The notes under the pieces were generated by a model that was given only the letters and a program-made list of their open reading frames with translations, was not told the DNA's origin and searched no databases. The position numbers and the translations under genes were made by a program. Below are positions 25,240-34,668 of a DNA stretch of 64,000 nucleotides, in pieces. The DNA comes from UBA5239 sp040394635 (GTDB taxonomy: Bacteria > Verrucomicrobiota > Lentisphaeria > Victivallales > Victivallaceae), in NCBI GenBank assembly GCA_040394635.1, contig JBEBRW010000014.1, positions 32,813 through 96,812 of the forward strand, given 5' to 3'. Within the stretch, counting starts at the first letter, position 1; each line of letters begins with the position of its first letter.

Positions 25240-25801
25240 ATTTTTCGGCGGCTCCGGCGGTGGTGAAAAGCTGGCAGTTCCAGCCGCGCTCTCTGGCGGC
25301 TTCGATGTTCTCGGCGCGGTCATCAAAATAATAGTCCGGCACGCCGTACTGCTCTTCGAATATCTCATAAATACGCGGTTCCGGCTTCATGCACCCAGCT
25401 TCAAAGCTGTACACCGCCCCCGTGACCAGCGGCGCAAATGACAGCTTGCGAGCCACTTCCAGCGCGTGCATCCGCGAGGTATTGGAGAAATACACCAGCC
25501 GGTAACCTTCCTCCAGCAAACGACGCACCAGCGCTGCGCTGCCCGGTATATCAACGCCGATCGCCGAATTGAAAATCGCGTAAATTTCATTGTCGCTTTT
25601 TTCACGGCTCTGCGGGAAACATTCGCGGCAGACGGCCAGCCATTCAAGGTCGTCGATCATCCCGCATTCCAGCTGCAGACAGGCGAACATGAAGGCTTCC
25701 GGCAATTTATCCATCGAGGCAATCCCCAGTGCCGCCATGGCCTGTTCATGATGCAGCTGCACGCACACGCCACCGATATCCAATGCAATCACTTTGTTCA
25801 T
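25226..25801 (-). CDS. HAD-family hydrolase (YihX-like)
   Basis: A 191-residue haloacid-dehalogenase-fold phosphatase. Motif I is ALDIGGVC (nucleophile D8), motif II is VYFSNTSRMHA, the motif III lysine lies in AGCMKPEPRIYE, and motif IV is YYFDDRAENIEAARERG. The DIGGV form of motif I, with no second Asp at +2, is usual in the YihX/glucose-1-phosphatase branch. It probably acts on a sugar phosphate. Its ATG comes one base after the TGA of the M24 peptidase gene, so they form one operon. Confidence 0.88.
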   Translation of the reverse strand: MNKVIALDIGGVCVQLHHEQAMAALGIASMDKLPEAFMFACLQLECGMIDDLEWLAVCRECFPQSREKSDNEIYAIFNSAIGVDIPGSAALVRRLLEEGYRLVYFSNTSRMHALEVARKLSFAPLVTGAVYSFEAGCMKPEPRIYEIFEEQYGVPDYYFDDRAENIEAARERGWNCQLFTTAGAAEKFIFG

Positions 25802-25802
25802 A

Positions 25803-26921
25803 TCAATCCAACTCCAGTTGATCGGGGTAATCGGTCAGGCAGTCGGCACCGTCCGGGCCAACCGCCACCACATCTTCGAGGCGGATGCCGCCCCAGTCGG
25901 GATCATAAACCCCCGGCTCGACCGTCACCACTTCACCGCCCTTGAACGGCTCCGCATTGCGCAGGTTCATTCGCGGCGCTTCGTGGACCTCCAGCCCGAG
26001 GCCATGGCCCAGGCCGTGAAAAAATCCGTAACTTTTGCCGTCCTCGCGCTGCCCGGTCGGAAATCCCTGCTGTTTCAGGAACTCCGCGGCGAAGGCGTGG
26101 ATTTCAGCCGGGATCGCGCCCGTCCGAACCATGCTTTTGCAGCGCTCGCGGGTACTCAACACTGCCTGATAGGCTTTTTTGACCATATCCGGGGCCTTGC
26201 CCTTGACAAACGTGCGGGTCATGTCGCCGTGATATCCGCCGGGGGCCACGCGCGGGAAAATATCGAAAATCACCGGCGTATGCGCCATCAATACGCCGCT
26301 GCCCTCGTTGTGCGGCTCAGCCCCCTGTTTGCCGCCCGCCGCAATGGTAGAGGTGGCAAATGCGTTGTGCCGGATCAACTCGATATTGATCTCGGCGCGC
26401 AGGATTTCCGAGGTCAACGGCGCACCGTTCCAGCGCAGGCTCCGGTCTTTCGCAATCACCGCTTCGCGCAGGATATTTTCGGCGCGCTTCATGCCCAGCC
26501 CGGTCACGCGCTGCGCCTCGCGCAGTTGCTCGATCTCGGCCGCGCTCTTGAACTCGCGCTCCGGGAAAAACTCTTTTTTGCTGCAGCTCACTTCCAGGTC
26601 ATGCTTGCGCAGATAATCCGCCAGGCCGAGCGGGAAATCCGGCGGCACGCGGAACCCGCCGACCTTCAGGCTCTTCGCCAGCACCCGCAGCACATCGCCC
26701 ATGCCGCGCCGCCCGTGGCGGATGAAATCTTCATAGCGGAACGCTTTGACATCGCTGCGGCATTCGCTGCAGCCGCGGTCGTATTCGAGCACGGAAAGAA
26801 TCATCCCTTTTTTCGAGCCCAGCGAGAAATAGATGAACGGGTCCGGGGCACGAAACCCGGTCGCGTACAGCATATCGGCCGATTTTTCGCTTTCGGCCAC
26901 GATTAAAGACGCCTTTTTCAC
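25803..26921 (-). CDS. M24-family aminopeptidase (Xaa-Pro type)
   Basis: A 372-residue metallopeptidase of the PepP/PepQ group. An N-terminal creatinase-like domain (1-130) precedes the pita-bread fold with its metal ligands: FDIFPRVAPGGYHGDMTRTF (two Asp), FFHGLGHGLGLEVHEAP (His), VTVEPGVYDPD (Glu) and GGIRLEDVV (Glu). All five look intact. It removes N-terminal residues before proline or cleaves X-Pro dipeptides. No signal peptide. It is first in the operon with the HAD gene and divergent from plsY. Confidence 0.9.
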   Translation of the reverse strand: MKKASLIVAESEKSADMLYATGFRAPDPFIYFSLGSKKGMILSVLEYDRGCSECRSDVKAFRYEDFIRHGRRGMGDVLRVLAKSLKVGGFRVPPDFPLGLADYLRKHDLEVSCSKKEFFPEREFKSAAEIEQLREAQRVTGLGMKRAENILREAVIAKDRSLRWNGAPLTSEILRAEINIELIRHNAFATSTIAAGGKQGAEPHNEGSGVLMAHTPVIFDIFPRVAPGGYHGDMTRTFVKGKAPDMVKKAYQAVLSTRERCKSMVRTGAIPAEIHAFAAEFLKQQGFPTGQREDGKSYGFFHGLGHGLGLEVHEAPRMNLRNAEPFKGGEVVTVEPGVYDPDWGGIRLEDVVAVGPDGADCLTDYPDQLELD

Positions 26922-26996
26922 ATTAACCTCGTTTGCAAATTACTGATTTATGCAATAATATAATGAGACTGATCCATAAAACAAGGTAAAAACAAG

Positions 26997-27650
26997 ATGA
27001 CGACGACAACTATTATTATCTATATCCTCATTTTCCTCTTTTCCTACCTTTTCGGCTCGATCCCATGGGGCTTCCTGATCGGCAAGCTGAACGGCGTGGA
27101 CATCCGCAAAGTCGGCAGCGGCAACATCGGCGCCACCAATGTCACGCGCAGCATCGGCAAATGGTGGGGGCGGCTCTGTTTCCTGCTGGATCTGCTGAAA
27201 GGCTTCATTCCGGTCCTGATCGTGTCGCAGCTGCTGCTCCATAAGGTATTCGAAGATCCCGAGCAGTTCGGGCAGATCATCGCGGCCCTGGGGGCGATTG
27301 TCGGACATATGTTCAGCGTGTTCATGGGCTTCAAGGGCGGCAAGGGCATTTCCACGATCTTCGGGGTGCTGCTCGGTACTTCGCCGTACTCGTTCCTGGT
27401 GGCGGGGGTGGTCTGGCTGGTGGTATTTCTGGCGAGCCGCTATGTGTCGCTGGCGAGTATCGCGGCCTGCGCGGTACTGCCGGTGGCGGCGACCTTTTTC
27501 TCGTATTTCAAGGTCAGCTATCATTCGATCTGGATCCTGGCTTTCCTGTACCTGATCGGCATATTGGCGATCATCCGCCATACCAGTAACATCAAGCGAC
27601 TGATGAACGGCACCGAAAACAGATTCAGCAAGAAGGAAAAGAAAAAATGA
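26997..27650 (+). CDS. plsY: Acyl-phosphate glycerol-3-phosphate acyltransferase
   Basis: Integral membrane enzyme that makes lysophosphatidic acid from acyl-phosphate and glycerol-3-phosphate. The 217 residues show five or more membrane segments and the three family motifs: GSIPWGFLIGK with VGSGNIGATNVTR, GHMFSVFMGFKGGKGIST, and the third motif region near YVSLASI. Its end overlaps gpsA (ATGA), a natural pairing because GpsA makes its glycerol-3-phosphate substrate. Confidence 0.95.
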   Translation: MTTTTIIIYILIFLFSYLFGSIPWGFLIGKLNGVDIRKVGSGNIGATNVTRSIGKWWGRLCFLLDLLKGFIPVLIVSQLLLHKVFEDPEQFGQIIAALGAIVGHMFSVFMGFKGGKGISTIFGVLLGTSPYSFLVAGVVWLVVFLASRYVSLASIAACAVLPVAATFFSYFKVSYHSIWILAFLYLIGILAIIRHTSNIKRLMNGTENRFSKKEKKK

Positions 27651-28642
27651 AGATATCCGTTTTAAGCGATGGCGGCTGGGGCACGGCCCTTTCGATGGTT
27701 TTGGCCGGCAACGGTCACGACGTCACGCTCTGGGGCCCCTTCCCCGACTACATCGAGCGCATGAAAAGCGATCATGAAAATACCCGCTTCCTGAAGGGCG
27801 TTCACCTGCCGGCTGAGCTCAAACTCGAGCCCGACATGGCCGCCGCCATGGAGTCCGAATACCTGCTGCTCGCCTCCCCCACGCAGTACATGCGCGGCGT
27901 GCTGAATCAGGCAAAACCGTATTATGACCCGAAAAAACACAAACTGATCGACGTAGCCAAGGGCATCGAATGCGAAACCCTGAAGCGCGTCAGCGACATC
28001 TGCACCGAAATCCTCGGCGAATGCCGTTATGCGGTGATGTCCGGCCCGAGCCATGCGGAGGAAGTCTCCCGCGAAGTACCGACCGCCGTGGTGGCGGCCT
28101 CCGCCGACGCCGCGCTGGCGCAGGAGGTCCAGCAGCTTTTTATGAACCAGTATTTCCGGGTTTACACCTCGGACGACTACGTGGGCGTGGAGCTCGGCGG
28201 CGCGTTGAAAAACGTGATGGCGATCGCTGCCGGGATCATCGACGGCATGAAGCTGGGCGACAACCCCAAGGCCGCCATGATGACCCGCGGCATCGCCGAA
28301 ATGAGCCGCCTGGGCGCGGCCCTCGGCGGCAACCCGCTGACCTTCGCCGGGCTGAGCGGCATCGGCGACCTGATCGTGACCTGCTGCAGCGGCCACAGCC
28401 GCAACCGCTACGTGGGCGAACAGCTCGGGCGCGGACTGCAGATCGATGAAATCATCCGTTCGATGGGTATGGTCGTGGCCGAGGGCGTCAAGACCGCCAA
28501 GAGCGCCTACCAGCTCGCACAGCGCAATCAGGTGGAGGCCCCGATCATCGAGCAGATTTACCAGATCATTTACGAAAACGGCGACCCGCAGCGGGCGATC
28601 AACGAACTGATGGGGCGCAAGGCCAAATCCGAACTGGAGTAA
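27647..28642 (+). CDS. gpsA: Glycerol-3-phosphate dehydrogenase, NAD(P)+
   Basis: Reduces dihydroxyacetone phosphate to sn-glycerol-3-phosphate for phospholipid synthesis. The 331 residues carry the N-terminal nucleotide fold SDGGWGTALSMVLAGNGHDV, the segment SGPSHAEEVSREVPTAVV, the catalytic Lys in GVELGGALKNVMAIAAGI, and GLSGIGDLIVTCCSGHSRNR. The first glycine motif reads DGGWG where GAGSWG is commoner, a mild variant. Translationally coupled to plsY. Confidence 0.95.
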   Translation: MKISVLSDGGWGTALSMVLAGNGHDVTLWGPFPDYIERMKSDHENTRFLKGVHLPAELKLEPDMAAAMESEYLLLASPTQYMRGVLNQAKPYYDPKKHKLIDVAKGIECETLKRVSDICTEILGECRYAVMSGPSHAEEVSREVPTAVVAASADAALAQEVQQLFMNQYFRVYTSDDYVGVELGGALKNVMAIAAGIIDGMKLGDNPKAAMMTRGIAEMSRLGAALGGNPLTFAGLSGIGDLIVTCCSGHSRNRYVGEQLGRGLQIDEIIRSMGMVVAEGVKTAKSAYQLAQRNQVEAPIIEQIYQIIYENGDPQRAINELMGRKAKSELE

Positions 28643-28646
28643 GTGG

Positions 28647-29762
28647 ATGAATCCTCCGAACGTCCGCAACCAGCGCCAGATGCTGAAGCTGATCCGGGCC
28701 GGGGGCGAGGTTTCGCGCGCGGAACTCGCCAAGCTCACCGGACTGACCCGGCCGACCGTGTCCAGCGTCATCGGCGAACTGCTGGACTCCGAGCTGATCA
28801 TGGAAACCGGCAAAGGCGTTTCCAGCGGCGGCAAGCGCCCGATCATGCTCAAGATCCAGCCGGATTCCGGCTACGCCATCGGCATCGACCTGGCGGACGA
28901 GTATCAAATCCGCGGCGTGCTCTGTGACCTGAACGGACAGGTCGTCCGCCACAAAAACCTCTCTTATGACAATAATTTCGAATCCATCCTGAAAACCGTG
29001 ACGGACCTCGTGAAACTACTGTGGTGCGACCGCATCCGGGGAATCGGCATCGCCGTCTCCGGACTGGTCGACCCGGAACACAAAGAGATCGTCTCCAGCA
29101 GCAATTTCGATATCGCGGGCCGTAATTTATCCGGCCTGCTACAGGAGCGTTTCCTGCTCCCCGTGTGGCTGGAGAAGCGCCCGAACGCGGCGGCGCTGGC
29201 CGAGAAACAGACCGGCTGCGGAGTACCGTTCAAGAGCCTGGTCTACGTGACCAGCGGGCGCGGCGTGGGCGCGGGAATCATCGTGGACGGCAAGATTTTC
29301 CGCGGCGGCTTCGGCTCGGCCGGGGAAATCGGGCAGATGCTGATGCCGTTCGAGCCCGAACCGGAGTTCACCGGCGTCTCCCGCGCACTGGAAGAATTGA
29401 CCCGCGACAGCGCACTGATCGAGATGGTATCCAACGCCAAAAAACGCCGCTACCGCTACCCGGAAATCCTCGATCTGTACCGTGACGGCGACGCCGACAC
29501 CGTGCGGATTTTCCGCAAAAACGCCCGCTACCTCGCCTGCGCCATGCAAGTGGTGACCGGCCTCCTGAACCCGGAAGCGATCATCCTGGGCGGCCGCGCG
29601 CCGGAGCTTGGGGAGAGTTATCTGGATGATTTCAAGGAATATTTCTACGACAGCAGCCTGACGGCGCAAACGCAAGTTCTGTACTCGCAGTTCGGCCGCC
29701 AGGGAGCCGCCCGCGGCGGCGCCATGACCATCCTCGACAAAGTCTTCAACTTCGCCTTATAA
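28647..29762 (+). CDS. ROK-family transcriptional regulator
   Basis: A 371-residue NagC/Mlc-like protein. The N-terminal winged helix (about 8-65; SRAELAKLTGLTRPTVSSVI) is followed by a ROK fold (YAIGIDLADEYQIRGVL, GIGIAVSGLVDPE, VGAGIIVDGKIFRGGFGSAGEIGQM). The zinc-binding CxCGxxGCxE motif of ROK sugar kinases is missing and the usual His of GEIGH is Gln, so it is a regulator and probably not a kinase. It follows gpsA by 4 bp. The end overlaps the convergent cassette 2 enzyme by 6 bp. Confidence 0.88.
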   Translation: MNPPNVRNQRQMLKLIRAGGEVSRAELAKLTGLTRPTVSSVIGELLDSELIMETGKGVSSGGKRPIMLKIQPDSGYAIGIDLADEYQIRGVLCDLNGQVVRHKNLSYDNNFESILKTVTDLVKLLWCDRIRGIGIAVSGLVDPEHKEIVSSSNFDIAGRNLSGLLQERFLLPVWLEKRPNAAALAEKQTGCGVPFKSLVYVTSGRGVGAGIIVDGKIFRGGFGSAGEIGQMLMPFEPEPEFTGVSRALEELTRDSALIEMVSNAKKRRYRYPEILDLYRDGDADTVRIFRKNARYLACAMQVVTGLLNPEAIILGGRAPELGESYLDDFKEYFYDSSLTAQTQVLYSQFGRQGAARGGAMTILDKVFNFAL

Positions 29763-31979
29763 AAAGTTGTGCAATAACACAAACTCGGCCGGTTTCAACG
29801 TGATTTTCCGTTTGTCGATCGTAAACGTTTCGTCTTCCGGCGAGGAGTAATTCGCCACAAAAATCAGCGTTTCCCTGTCATTGCTGAATTTGGAACAGGC
29901 CAACGCCGGATTGTCGACAGAGAATCCGATATCCGGTTTGCCGCTTCTGAATAATTCCGGGTACGAACTGATATTGTGCAGACCTTTCGCCAGATAAAAC
30001 ATCTGTTGCGGCGAGGTGAAATCGGCAAATGAGAAAATACACAGATTGCCGCCGTTGAGCGCCTGTTCGTAGACCATAGCCTCCAGTTTGTGCGGCGAGC
30101 AATACCCGTAGGTGCCGGGTGTGACCCAGACCGTCGAAACCCATTTCCGGTCAAGCAGGCGGTATTCGCGCTGGGCGATCCGGTGGTTGACGTCGAACAG
30201 TCCGGCGCTGTAAGCCGCCGGCATCGAGAGCTGGAGGTATTTCGGATACGCCCGGTCGAATTGCCAGAATTGATGATAATTTTTCTGCCCGGCGAAAACA
30301 TCGTATTGTCCGGCCTGAAATTCGTGTTTGATCACCGCAGCGGCGGCATTGTACAGATCGTGCTGGATTTCCGCGCCGCAGTTGAAAAGGTACTCCTGCG
30401 GTGTCTTGCCCGACTTGGCGACGGCTTCGGAACAGCGTTCGCATTTCAGGATGTTTTCGGGCTTGCCGCCGATCGACTGGTGCATCAGCTCGATGTCCCA
30501 GATCAGGTAATCCGGCTGCAGCGCCTCGCTGTTCGCCGCGATTTCCTTCAGGTGATTCTGATAAAACTCACCGCGATAAGACGGGCAAAAACCCTTGGCG
30601 CCTTCATAAGTACAGGCGGCGCTTTTCAGCTCTTTGATCGTGTGCAGCGGCGATTCGTTCTGAATAATTCTCAGGCCGTTCCGGCGGGATTCGGCGACCT
30701 GCCGCGCGGGGTCGAACGGCTGCTCCGGCAGATCGGCCATGGCCGGCCAGTTGCGCGGAAAAAACGGCACGGCGTTGAGCCCCAGATCCGCATATGATTT
30801 GTAAAACTCCGGCCAGTCGAGGCTGTAATAATCCAGCATCCAGGTGATCGCGTACATGCCGGGTAGCTCATTTTTCACCACCGGAATTTCCAAGGTCCGT
30901 ACCGGGCATGTCACCGGTGAAAAATCGTTGTCACCGACCCGGCAGGAGAATTTCGCCACGGCATCAGCCGCGACCTTTCCGGTAGCCCGGAAATAGAGCG
31001 GCCCCAGTGAATAATCGCCAAGCATTTTCGCATGGTAACGCCTGAAATGCTTGCCGGTATTTTTCGGGGTCAGGATGTATTGACCGTCTTTTTCCGCGAT
31101 CTCGAACTGATTTCGCAGCAAGTACGAACGATGCAGTTCCACGCCCGGCGGCAGCTCGATGACGAATTGATACGGCTCCCTGCCTTTTTCCCGGCGGTAA
31201 TCGCTGAAGCTCAGGAACGTGGGGACGAAGGTATTTTCCGGCACATAAAACACATCCTGAGTCGGCTTGAAAACGATCGCGTCCAAGTCGGATAACGGAA
31301 AATTGCAGCGGTTCGCGGGGGTCATCACCTCTTTCCGAACGGCTGAATCGCCGGAGAAAATTTCCCATTCGTCGAGGTAGAACATGAATCCCTCCGGCTT
31401 GACCGTCAGCCCCACATACCGGGCCGAAATTCCGCTCAAGTCAAACTCGATATCGATCCAGCGGTTGCGGTCCTCCTTCAGCTTGAGAACTTTGTCCGCA
31501 GCACCGATATTATCGTACCCAAATGTGGTCAACTTTTTCACGGTGTCCACCCGGTAAAAGTTCTGTCCGTCATTGCTCACCAGCAACTCGAATTCACGCG
31601 GCAGGGAAAAACGGTACATCGACTTGGTGAAGCTGCCCGCCCGGATAATGCTTTTGCCGAGATTTTCCTCTTTGCCGAGGTCGATGCACATACTGACGCC
31701 GATGGCCTCGCGGCCGTAAACACTGGTGTGCCAGCCCACGGTCAGCGCCTTGTCCATGGCGTCGTCGTAATCGAGGCGCTGCTCGTCGAACGTGGTGCCG
31801 GTGTCGGCGTTTCCATCAAATTTCCGGACGTTCTTTTTGCCGTCGGTCAGCTTCGACTGCGGCAGGTCCTTCGGGTTATCCGGTGCAATCGAGTAAGTCA
31901 CCTTTTTGCCCAAGGCGAGGTTCTGGGAAAAAACCGGCATCATAAGCATGGCAGCCAGTAAGGCAATGATGATTTTCAT
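29757..31979 (-). CDS. Large secreted enzyme-like protein, cassette 2
   Basis: A 740-residue exported protein (signal peptide about 1-18). Residues about 20-215 look like a discoidin/F5-8C (CBM32-like) carbohydrate-binding domain (NLALGKKVTYS, VGWHTSVYGREAIGVSMCIDLG, YVGLTVKPEGF). A beta domain follows, then a barrel-like part (MYAITWMLDYYSLDWPEFYKSY, NILKCERCSEAVAKSGKTPQEYL) with a CxxC that echoes the DUF4838 proteins, and a C-terminal beta domain (KRKITLKPAEFVLL). Probably a glycoside hydrolase; I cannot assign the family. Last gene of the GntR-pseudopilin-enzyme operon, 17 bp after the pseudopilin. Confidence 0.75.
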   Translation of the reverse strand: MKIIIALLAAMLMMPVFSQNLALGKKVTYSIAPDNPKDLPQSKLTDGKKNVRKFDGNADTGTTFDEQRLDYDDAMDKALTVGWHTSVYGREAIGVSMCIDLGKEENLGKSIIRAGSFTKSMYRFSLPREFELLVSNDGQNFYRVDTVKKLTTFGYDNIGAADKVLKLKEDRNRWIDIEFDLSGISARYVGLTVKPEGFMFYLDEWEIFSGDSAVRKEVMTPANRCNFPLSDLDAIVFKPTQDVFYVPENTFVPTFLSFSDYRREKGREPYQFVIELPPGVELHRSYLLRNQFEIAEKDGQYILTPKNTGKHFRRYHAKMLGDYSLGPLYFRATGKVAADAVAKFSCRVGDNDFSPVTCPVRTLEIPVVKNELPGMYAITWMLDYYSLDWPEFYKSYADLGLNAVPFFPRNWPAMADLPEQPFDPARQVAESRRNGLRIIQNESPLHTIKELKSAACTYEGAKGFCPSYRGEFYQNHLKEIAANSEALQPDYLIWDIELMHQSIGGKPENILKCERCSEAVAKSGKTPQEYLFNCGAEIQHDLYNAAAAVIKHEFQAGQYDVFAGQKNYHQFWQFDRAYPKYLQLSMPAAYSAGLFDVNHRIAQREYRLLDRKWVSTVWVTPGTYGYCSPHKLEAMVYEQALNGGNLCIFSFADFTSPQQMFYLAKGLHNISSYPELFRSGKPDIGFSVDNPALACSKFSNDRETLIFVANYSSPEDETFTIDKRKITLKPAEFVLLHNFL

Positions 31980-31996
31980 CGATTCGCCTCCCGGGC

Positions 31997-32677
31997 TTAC
32001 TTGACCGGCCTGAAATTCAATACGGCATCCACGTCTTTGACCTTGGAGTAGGACACGTGCCCGTCGACAAACAGCATATTCGCCCCGGCGTTATGAACCG
32101 GGCCCGGACCGTCATTAGCACTCTTGAAATTATTCCAGGAGCTGTTCAACTGAATATTGTAGTAGGCCACCGGGATATTCGGCGTGGGGCTCGAATTCGT
32201 TTTGGAATCGGTGGTGATGCAAATTTCCGAGGGAATGCGAATCTGATTGTTCTTCGTCGCAGCATAAGTTCCGGCGATGCCGAGGTGATAATTCTGCGCG
32301 TAATTGACGCTGTAACGCGTGCCCCCGGTAGCAATCGTCGAATTTGAACCGTACACCGCCTGGTTCGCCGTACAGCGAAACGCGGAGACCTGGAATTCAT
32401 CGTTCCATTTCAGTTTTACATCCGCGTAATTGCATATTTTCAGGAACCAGGTCTGCTCGGCCGCATCGTCAAGCCGCCAGGCCGCCGGAAACATGCCGTC
32501 GTAAACATCCTGATATCCGACATAGGCAAGGCTGATCTGCTTCAGGTTGGACATGCAGTGCGCCGAGCGGGATTTGTCCCGGGCGTTATTCAGGGCGGGC
32601 AGCAGCATCGCCGCCAGTATTGCGATGATCGCAATGACCACCAGCAACTCAATGAGCGTAAAATTTATCTTTTTCAT
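31997..32677 (-). CDS. Prepilin-like H-X9-DG protein, cassette 2
   Basis: A 226-residue pseudopilin-like protein with leader MKKIN and the helix FTLIELLVVIAIIAILAAML. The residue before the mature Phe is Asn, not Gly. The C-terminal motif is H-NAGANMLFV-DG. The ATG at 32677 is chosen over an upstream TTG because GGAGG lies just ahead of it. It is placed between the GntR-type regulator (14 bp upstream) and the large secreted protein. Confidence 0.9.
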   Translation of the reverse strand: MKKINFTLIELLVVIAIIAILAAMLLPALNNARDKSRSAHCMSNLKQISLAYVGYQDVYDGMFPAAWRLDDAAEQTWFLKICNYADVKLKWNDEFQVSAFRCTANQAVYGSNSTIATGGTRYSVNYAQNYHLGIAGTYAATKNNQIRIPSEICITTDSKTNSSPTPNIPVAYYNIQLNSSWNNFKSANDGPGPVHNAGANMLFVDGHVSYSKVKDVDAVLNFRPVK

Positions 32678-32691
32678 ATTTTGTTCCTCCG

Positions 32692-33735
32692 TCAATTTAT
32701 CTTTTTTATGCTTTTGCCGTTGATAATTTCCGTATTGATGATTTCACTGTTCACCTTTTCGCCGTCACAAATCCGGCGAACCATTTTGAAGAGATGCATC
32801 CCGAGTTTATCCCAGGGCTGCTGCAGATACGTCACATAAGAATATTCCCTGTCCGGGCGGTCGTAGAGAACCAGCGACACCTCCTCCGGGATCTGCAGCT
32901 TCAGTTCTTTGAGTACTTCAAACGTCTGCGCATGGAAAACTTCCCCGCCGACGAACAGCGCCGTCATGTCCGGATTGCGCTTGAAAAGGCCGCGCACCAG
33001 TTCGCGGAAGTCGGTGGAGTCCTGTACCCTGCAGCACAGTGCCTCGTCAAACTCAATCCCCGCCTCCGTCAACGCGTCGCAATACCCGCGAAAACGCTGC
33101 GACACATAGCGCAGCGGCAGGTCCGACGCGATACAGCCGATCCTGTTATGCCCGGCATCCGTCAGCTTAGCCACCAGGTTCCGGGTACCGTAATACTGGT
33201 CGATGGCGACATACGGGAGATCCGAACCGAAAATCTGGCGATTGCTGATGATAATCGGAATTTCCAGCTTTTCCAGTAACCTCTGATGCGCCTTGATGTC
33301 CGGCAAAGTATCGGCAAACACCAGGGCATCGAGGTCATGCCCGGATACTTGGCCCAAATCCTCCAGCGCCACATCCTGCAACTCGCAGCCCGCTTGCGCG
33401 GCACCGTCCAGAAAGGACTGCCGCCGCTCATTTCCAAACACGCTGGTTGACTGCGGATAAGCGAAATTGATCACCCCTACCCGAAGCGCCTTCACGTCCG
33501 GCGGGCGGACAAACCAGCCGCTGCCGGGCACGCTCTGCAGCAGCCCCTCTTCGGCCAGCTGGCGCAGCGAATTCCGCACGGTATGACGGTGAATGCCGTA
33601 CTGGCGGCTGAGTTCGTTTTCCGAGGGAATCCGCTTGCCCGGGCACAAGCGCCCGTGCGAAATCGCATCTTCCAGCCGCTCTTTCAGCTGCTGATAAACC
33701 GGTATTCCCGAAGTTTTATCGATTAACTGCTCCAT
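32692..33735 (-). CDS. GntR-LacI-type regulator, cassette 2
   Basis: A 347-residue regulator with an N-terminal GntR winged helix (about 1-75; GIPVYQQLKERLEDAISHGR, RIPSENELSRQYGIHRHTVRNSLRQL) and a LacI-type sugar sensor domain (about 83-340; RVGVINFAY, NRIGCIASDLPLRY, TALFVGGEVFHAQTFEVL). This AraR-like arrangement usually represses sugar genes. The ORF runs open to 33840, but the promoter at 33767-33795 puts the transcript start near 33760, so the ATG at 33735 is the likely start. Confidence 0.9.
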   Translation of the reverse strand: MEQLIDKTSGIPVYQQLKERLEDAISHGRLCPGKRIPSENELSRQYGIHRHTVRNSLRQLAEEGLLQSVPGSGWFVRPPDVKALRVGVINFAYPQSTSVFGNERRQSFLDGAAQAGCELQDVALEDLGQVSGHDLDALVFADTLPDIKAHQRLLEKLEIPIIISNRQIFGSDLPYVAIDQYYGTRNLVAKLTDAGHNRIGCIASDLPLRYVSQRFRGYCDALTEAGIEFDEALCCRVQDSTDFRELVRGLFKRNPDMTALFVGGEVFHAQTFEVLKELKLQIPEEVSLVLYDRPDREYSYVTYLQQPWDKLGMHLFKMVRRICDGEKVNSEIINTEIINGKSIKKIN

Positions 33736-33743
33736 AAACAACC

Positions 33744-33795
33744 TGTATAGACTTGTATATATCAATATTATACAGCCATACCCCGCTCCTGTCAA
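33744..33795 (-). promoter_or_regulatory. Sigma70 promoter and direct-repeat operator, cassette 2
   Basis: Leftward promoter: perfect TTGACA (33790-33795), a 17-bp spacer, perfect TATAAT (33767-33772). Just downstream, on the plus strand, TGTATA occurs twice exactly 10 bp apart (33744-33749 and 33754-33759), one helical turn, between the transcription start and the ATG. This is a good candidate for autorepression by the GntR-type protein. Confidence 0.8.
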
Positions 33796-33834
33796 TAGTT
33801 CTTTGAAAAAATAGCGCTGGTTTTCAATCGGGAG

Positions 33835-33896
33835 ATACACGGACGGGCACGGACAAACACGGAAAGACTGGTGTATGTCTGTGTCCGTCCGTGTAT
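33835..33896. repeat. ACACGGAC hairpin (family C), intergenic copy
   Basis: Left arm starts ATACACGGACGGGCACGGAC and the right arm ends GTCTGTGTCCGTCCGTGTAT; the arms are complementary over most of 20 bp. It lies between the cassette 2 promoter and the end of the 33915-34574 gene. Confidence 0.85.
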
Positions 33897-33914
33897 TCTG
33901 AGAATCAAGACCCG

Positions 33915-34574
33915 TTATTTCTTTTCGCGGTAGCGGTCCACGTTGAAAAGAAGCTCGTTGACTTCCTGGTCGATTTTTACATCGAATATCCGGCCGCGCA
34001 GGATCATGTCGTTGTTCATGTTATAGGCTTCGGTGCGCACCGTCAGCCCGGAGGTTTTGTCGAATTTCCAGATCACGCGGACGGGAGTCGTCAAGTTCTT
34101 TGGCTGGACCTTGGCTTCGCCTTCGACCACCCACATTTCCAGGTCGCCGTCCTTTTCTTCGGGCTTCACGGTGTACTTGAAAGTGGCGTTGTCGTTCAAC
34201 ACCATGGCGTGGCAGATCATGCCGGTGTAAATCTGTGATCTCGTCGGTTCTTCGCGGAACTCGGTGATATCGTCCACCTTGGTCCGGGTGTAGGTTTTCT
34301 CCGGGGTGATCAGGGCCTCGACCTCATAGACCTGCTCCTGCATGGAGGTTTTGACGGCATAGTGAATCTGGACCTTGCCGTCTTTGCGGATCATTTTGGT
34401 CGCCGAATCGGAACCGGGAACCCGGCTCCCCTCGCGGTCAAAATAGATGGAACGGTACTGCAAGGTACTGAACGACTCGCTTCTTTTCTCAAGCTCTTTG
34501 AAAATATCGTCGATCGTGGCCGCCGACAGATTGCAGACAATCAACGGCAACAGCATCAAAGCTTTTTTCCACAT
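33915..34574 (-). CDS. Exported LolA-like protein, unknown role
   Basis: A 219-residue protein with a signal peptide (about 1-18). The remainder alternates beta strands in a pattern like lipoprotein-carrier (LolA/LolB-like) folds: STLQYRSIYFDREGS, KMIRKDGKVQIHYAV, VRVIWKFDKTSGLTVRTEAYN. I cannot assign a family with confidence. It is divergent from the cassette 3 regulator, and its own promoter is not clear. Confidence 0.65.
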   Translation of the reverse strand: MWKKALMLLPLIVCNLSAATIDDIFKELEKRSESFSTLQYRSIYFDREGSRVPGSDSATKMIRKDGKVQIHYAVKTSMQEQVYEVEALITPEKTYTRTKVDDITEFREEPTRSQIYTGMICHAMVLNDNATFKYTVKPEEKDGDLEMWVVEGEAKVQPKNLTTPVRVIWKFDKTSGLTVRTEAYNMNNDMILRGRIFDVKIDQEVNELLFNVDRYREKK

Positions 34575-34668
34575 AAATATTCAGGCTCCTATTTCCAGAT
34601 AATTATCAATTAAAAAATAGTATACACCGCCAAAAGCAATTTTTCAATAAAAGTTATCAATTGCCATA

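Noticed and set aside
28647..29762. Reading the ROK protein as a sugar kinase
   Set aside because: It has an N-terminal winged helix and lacks the zinc-binding cysteine motif, so a regulator is more likely.
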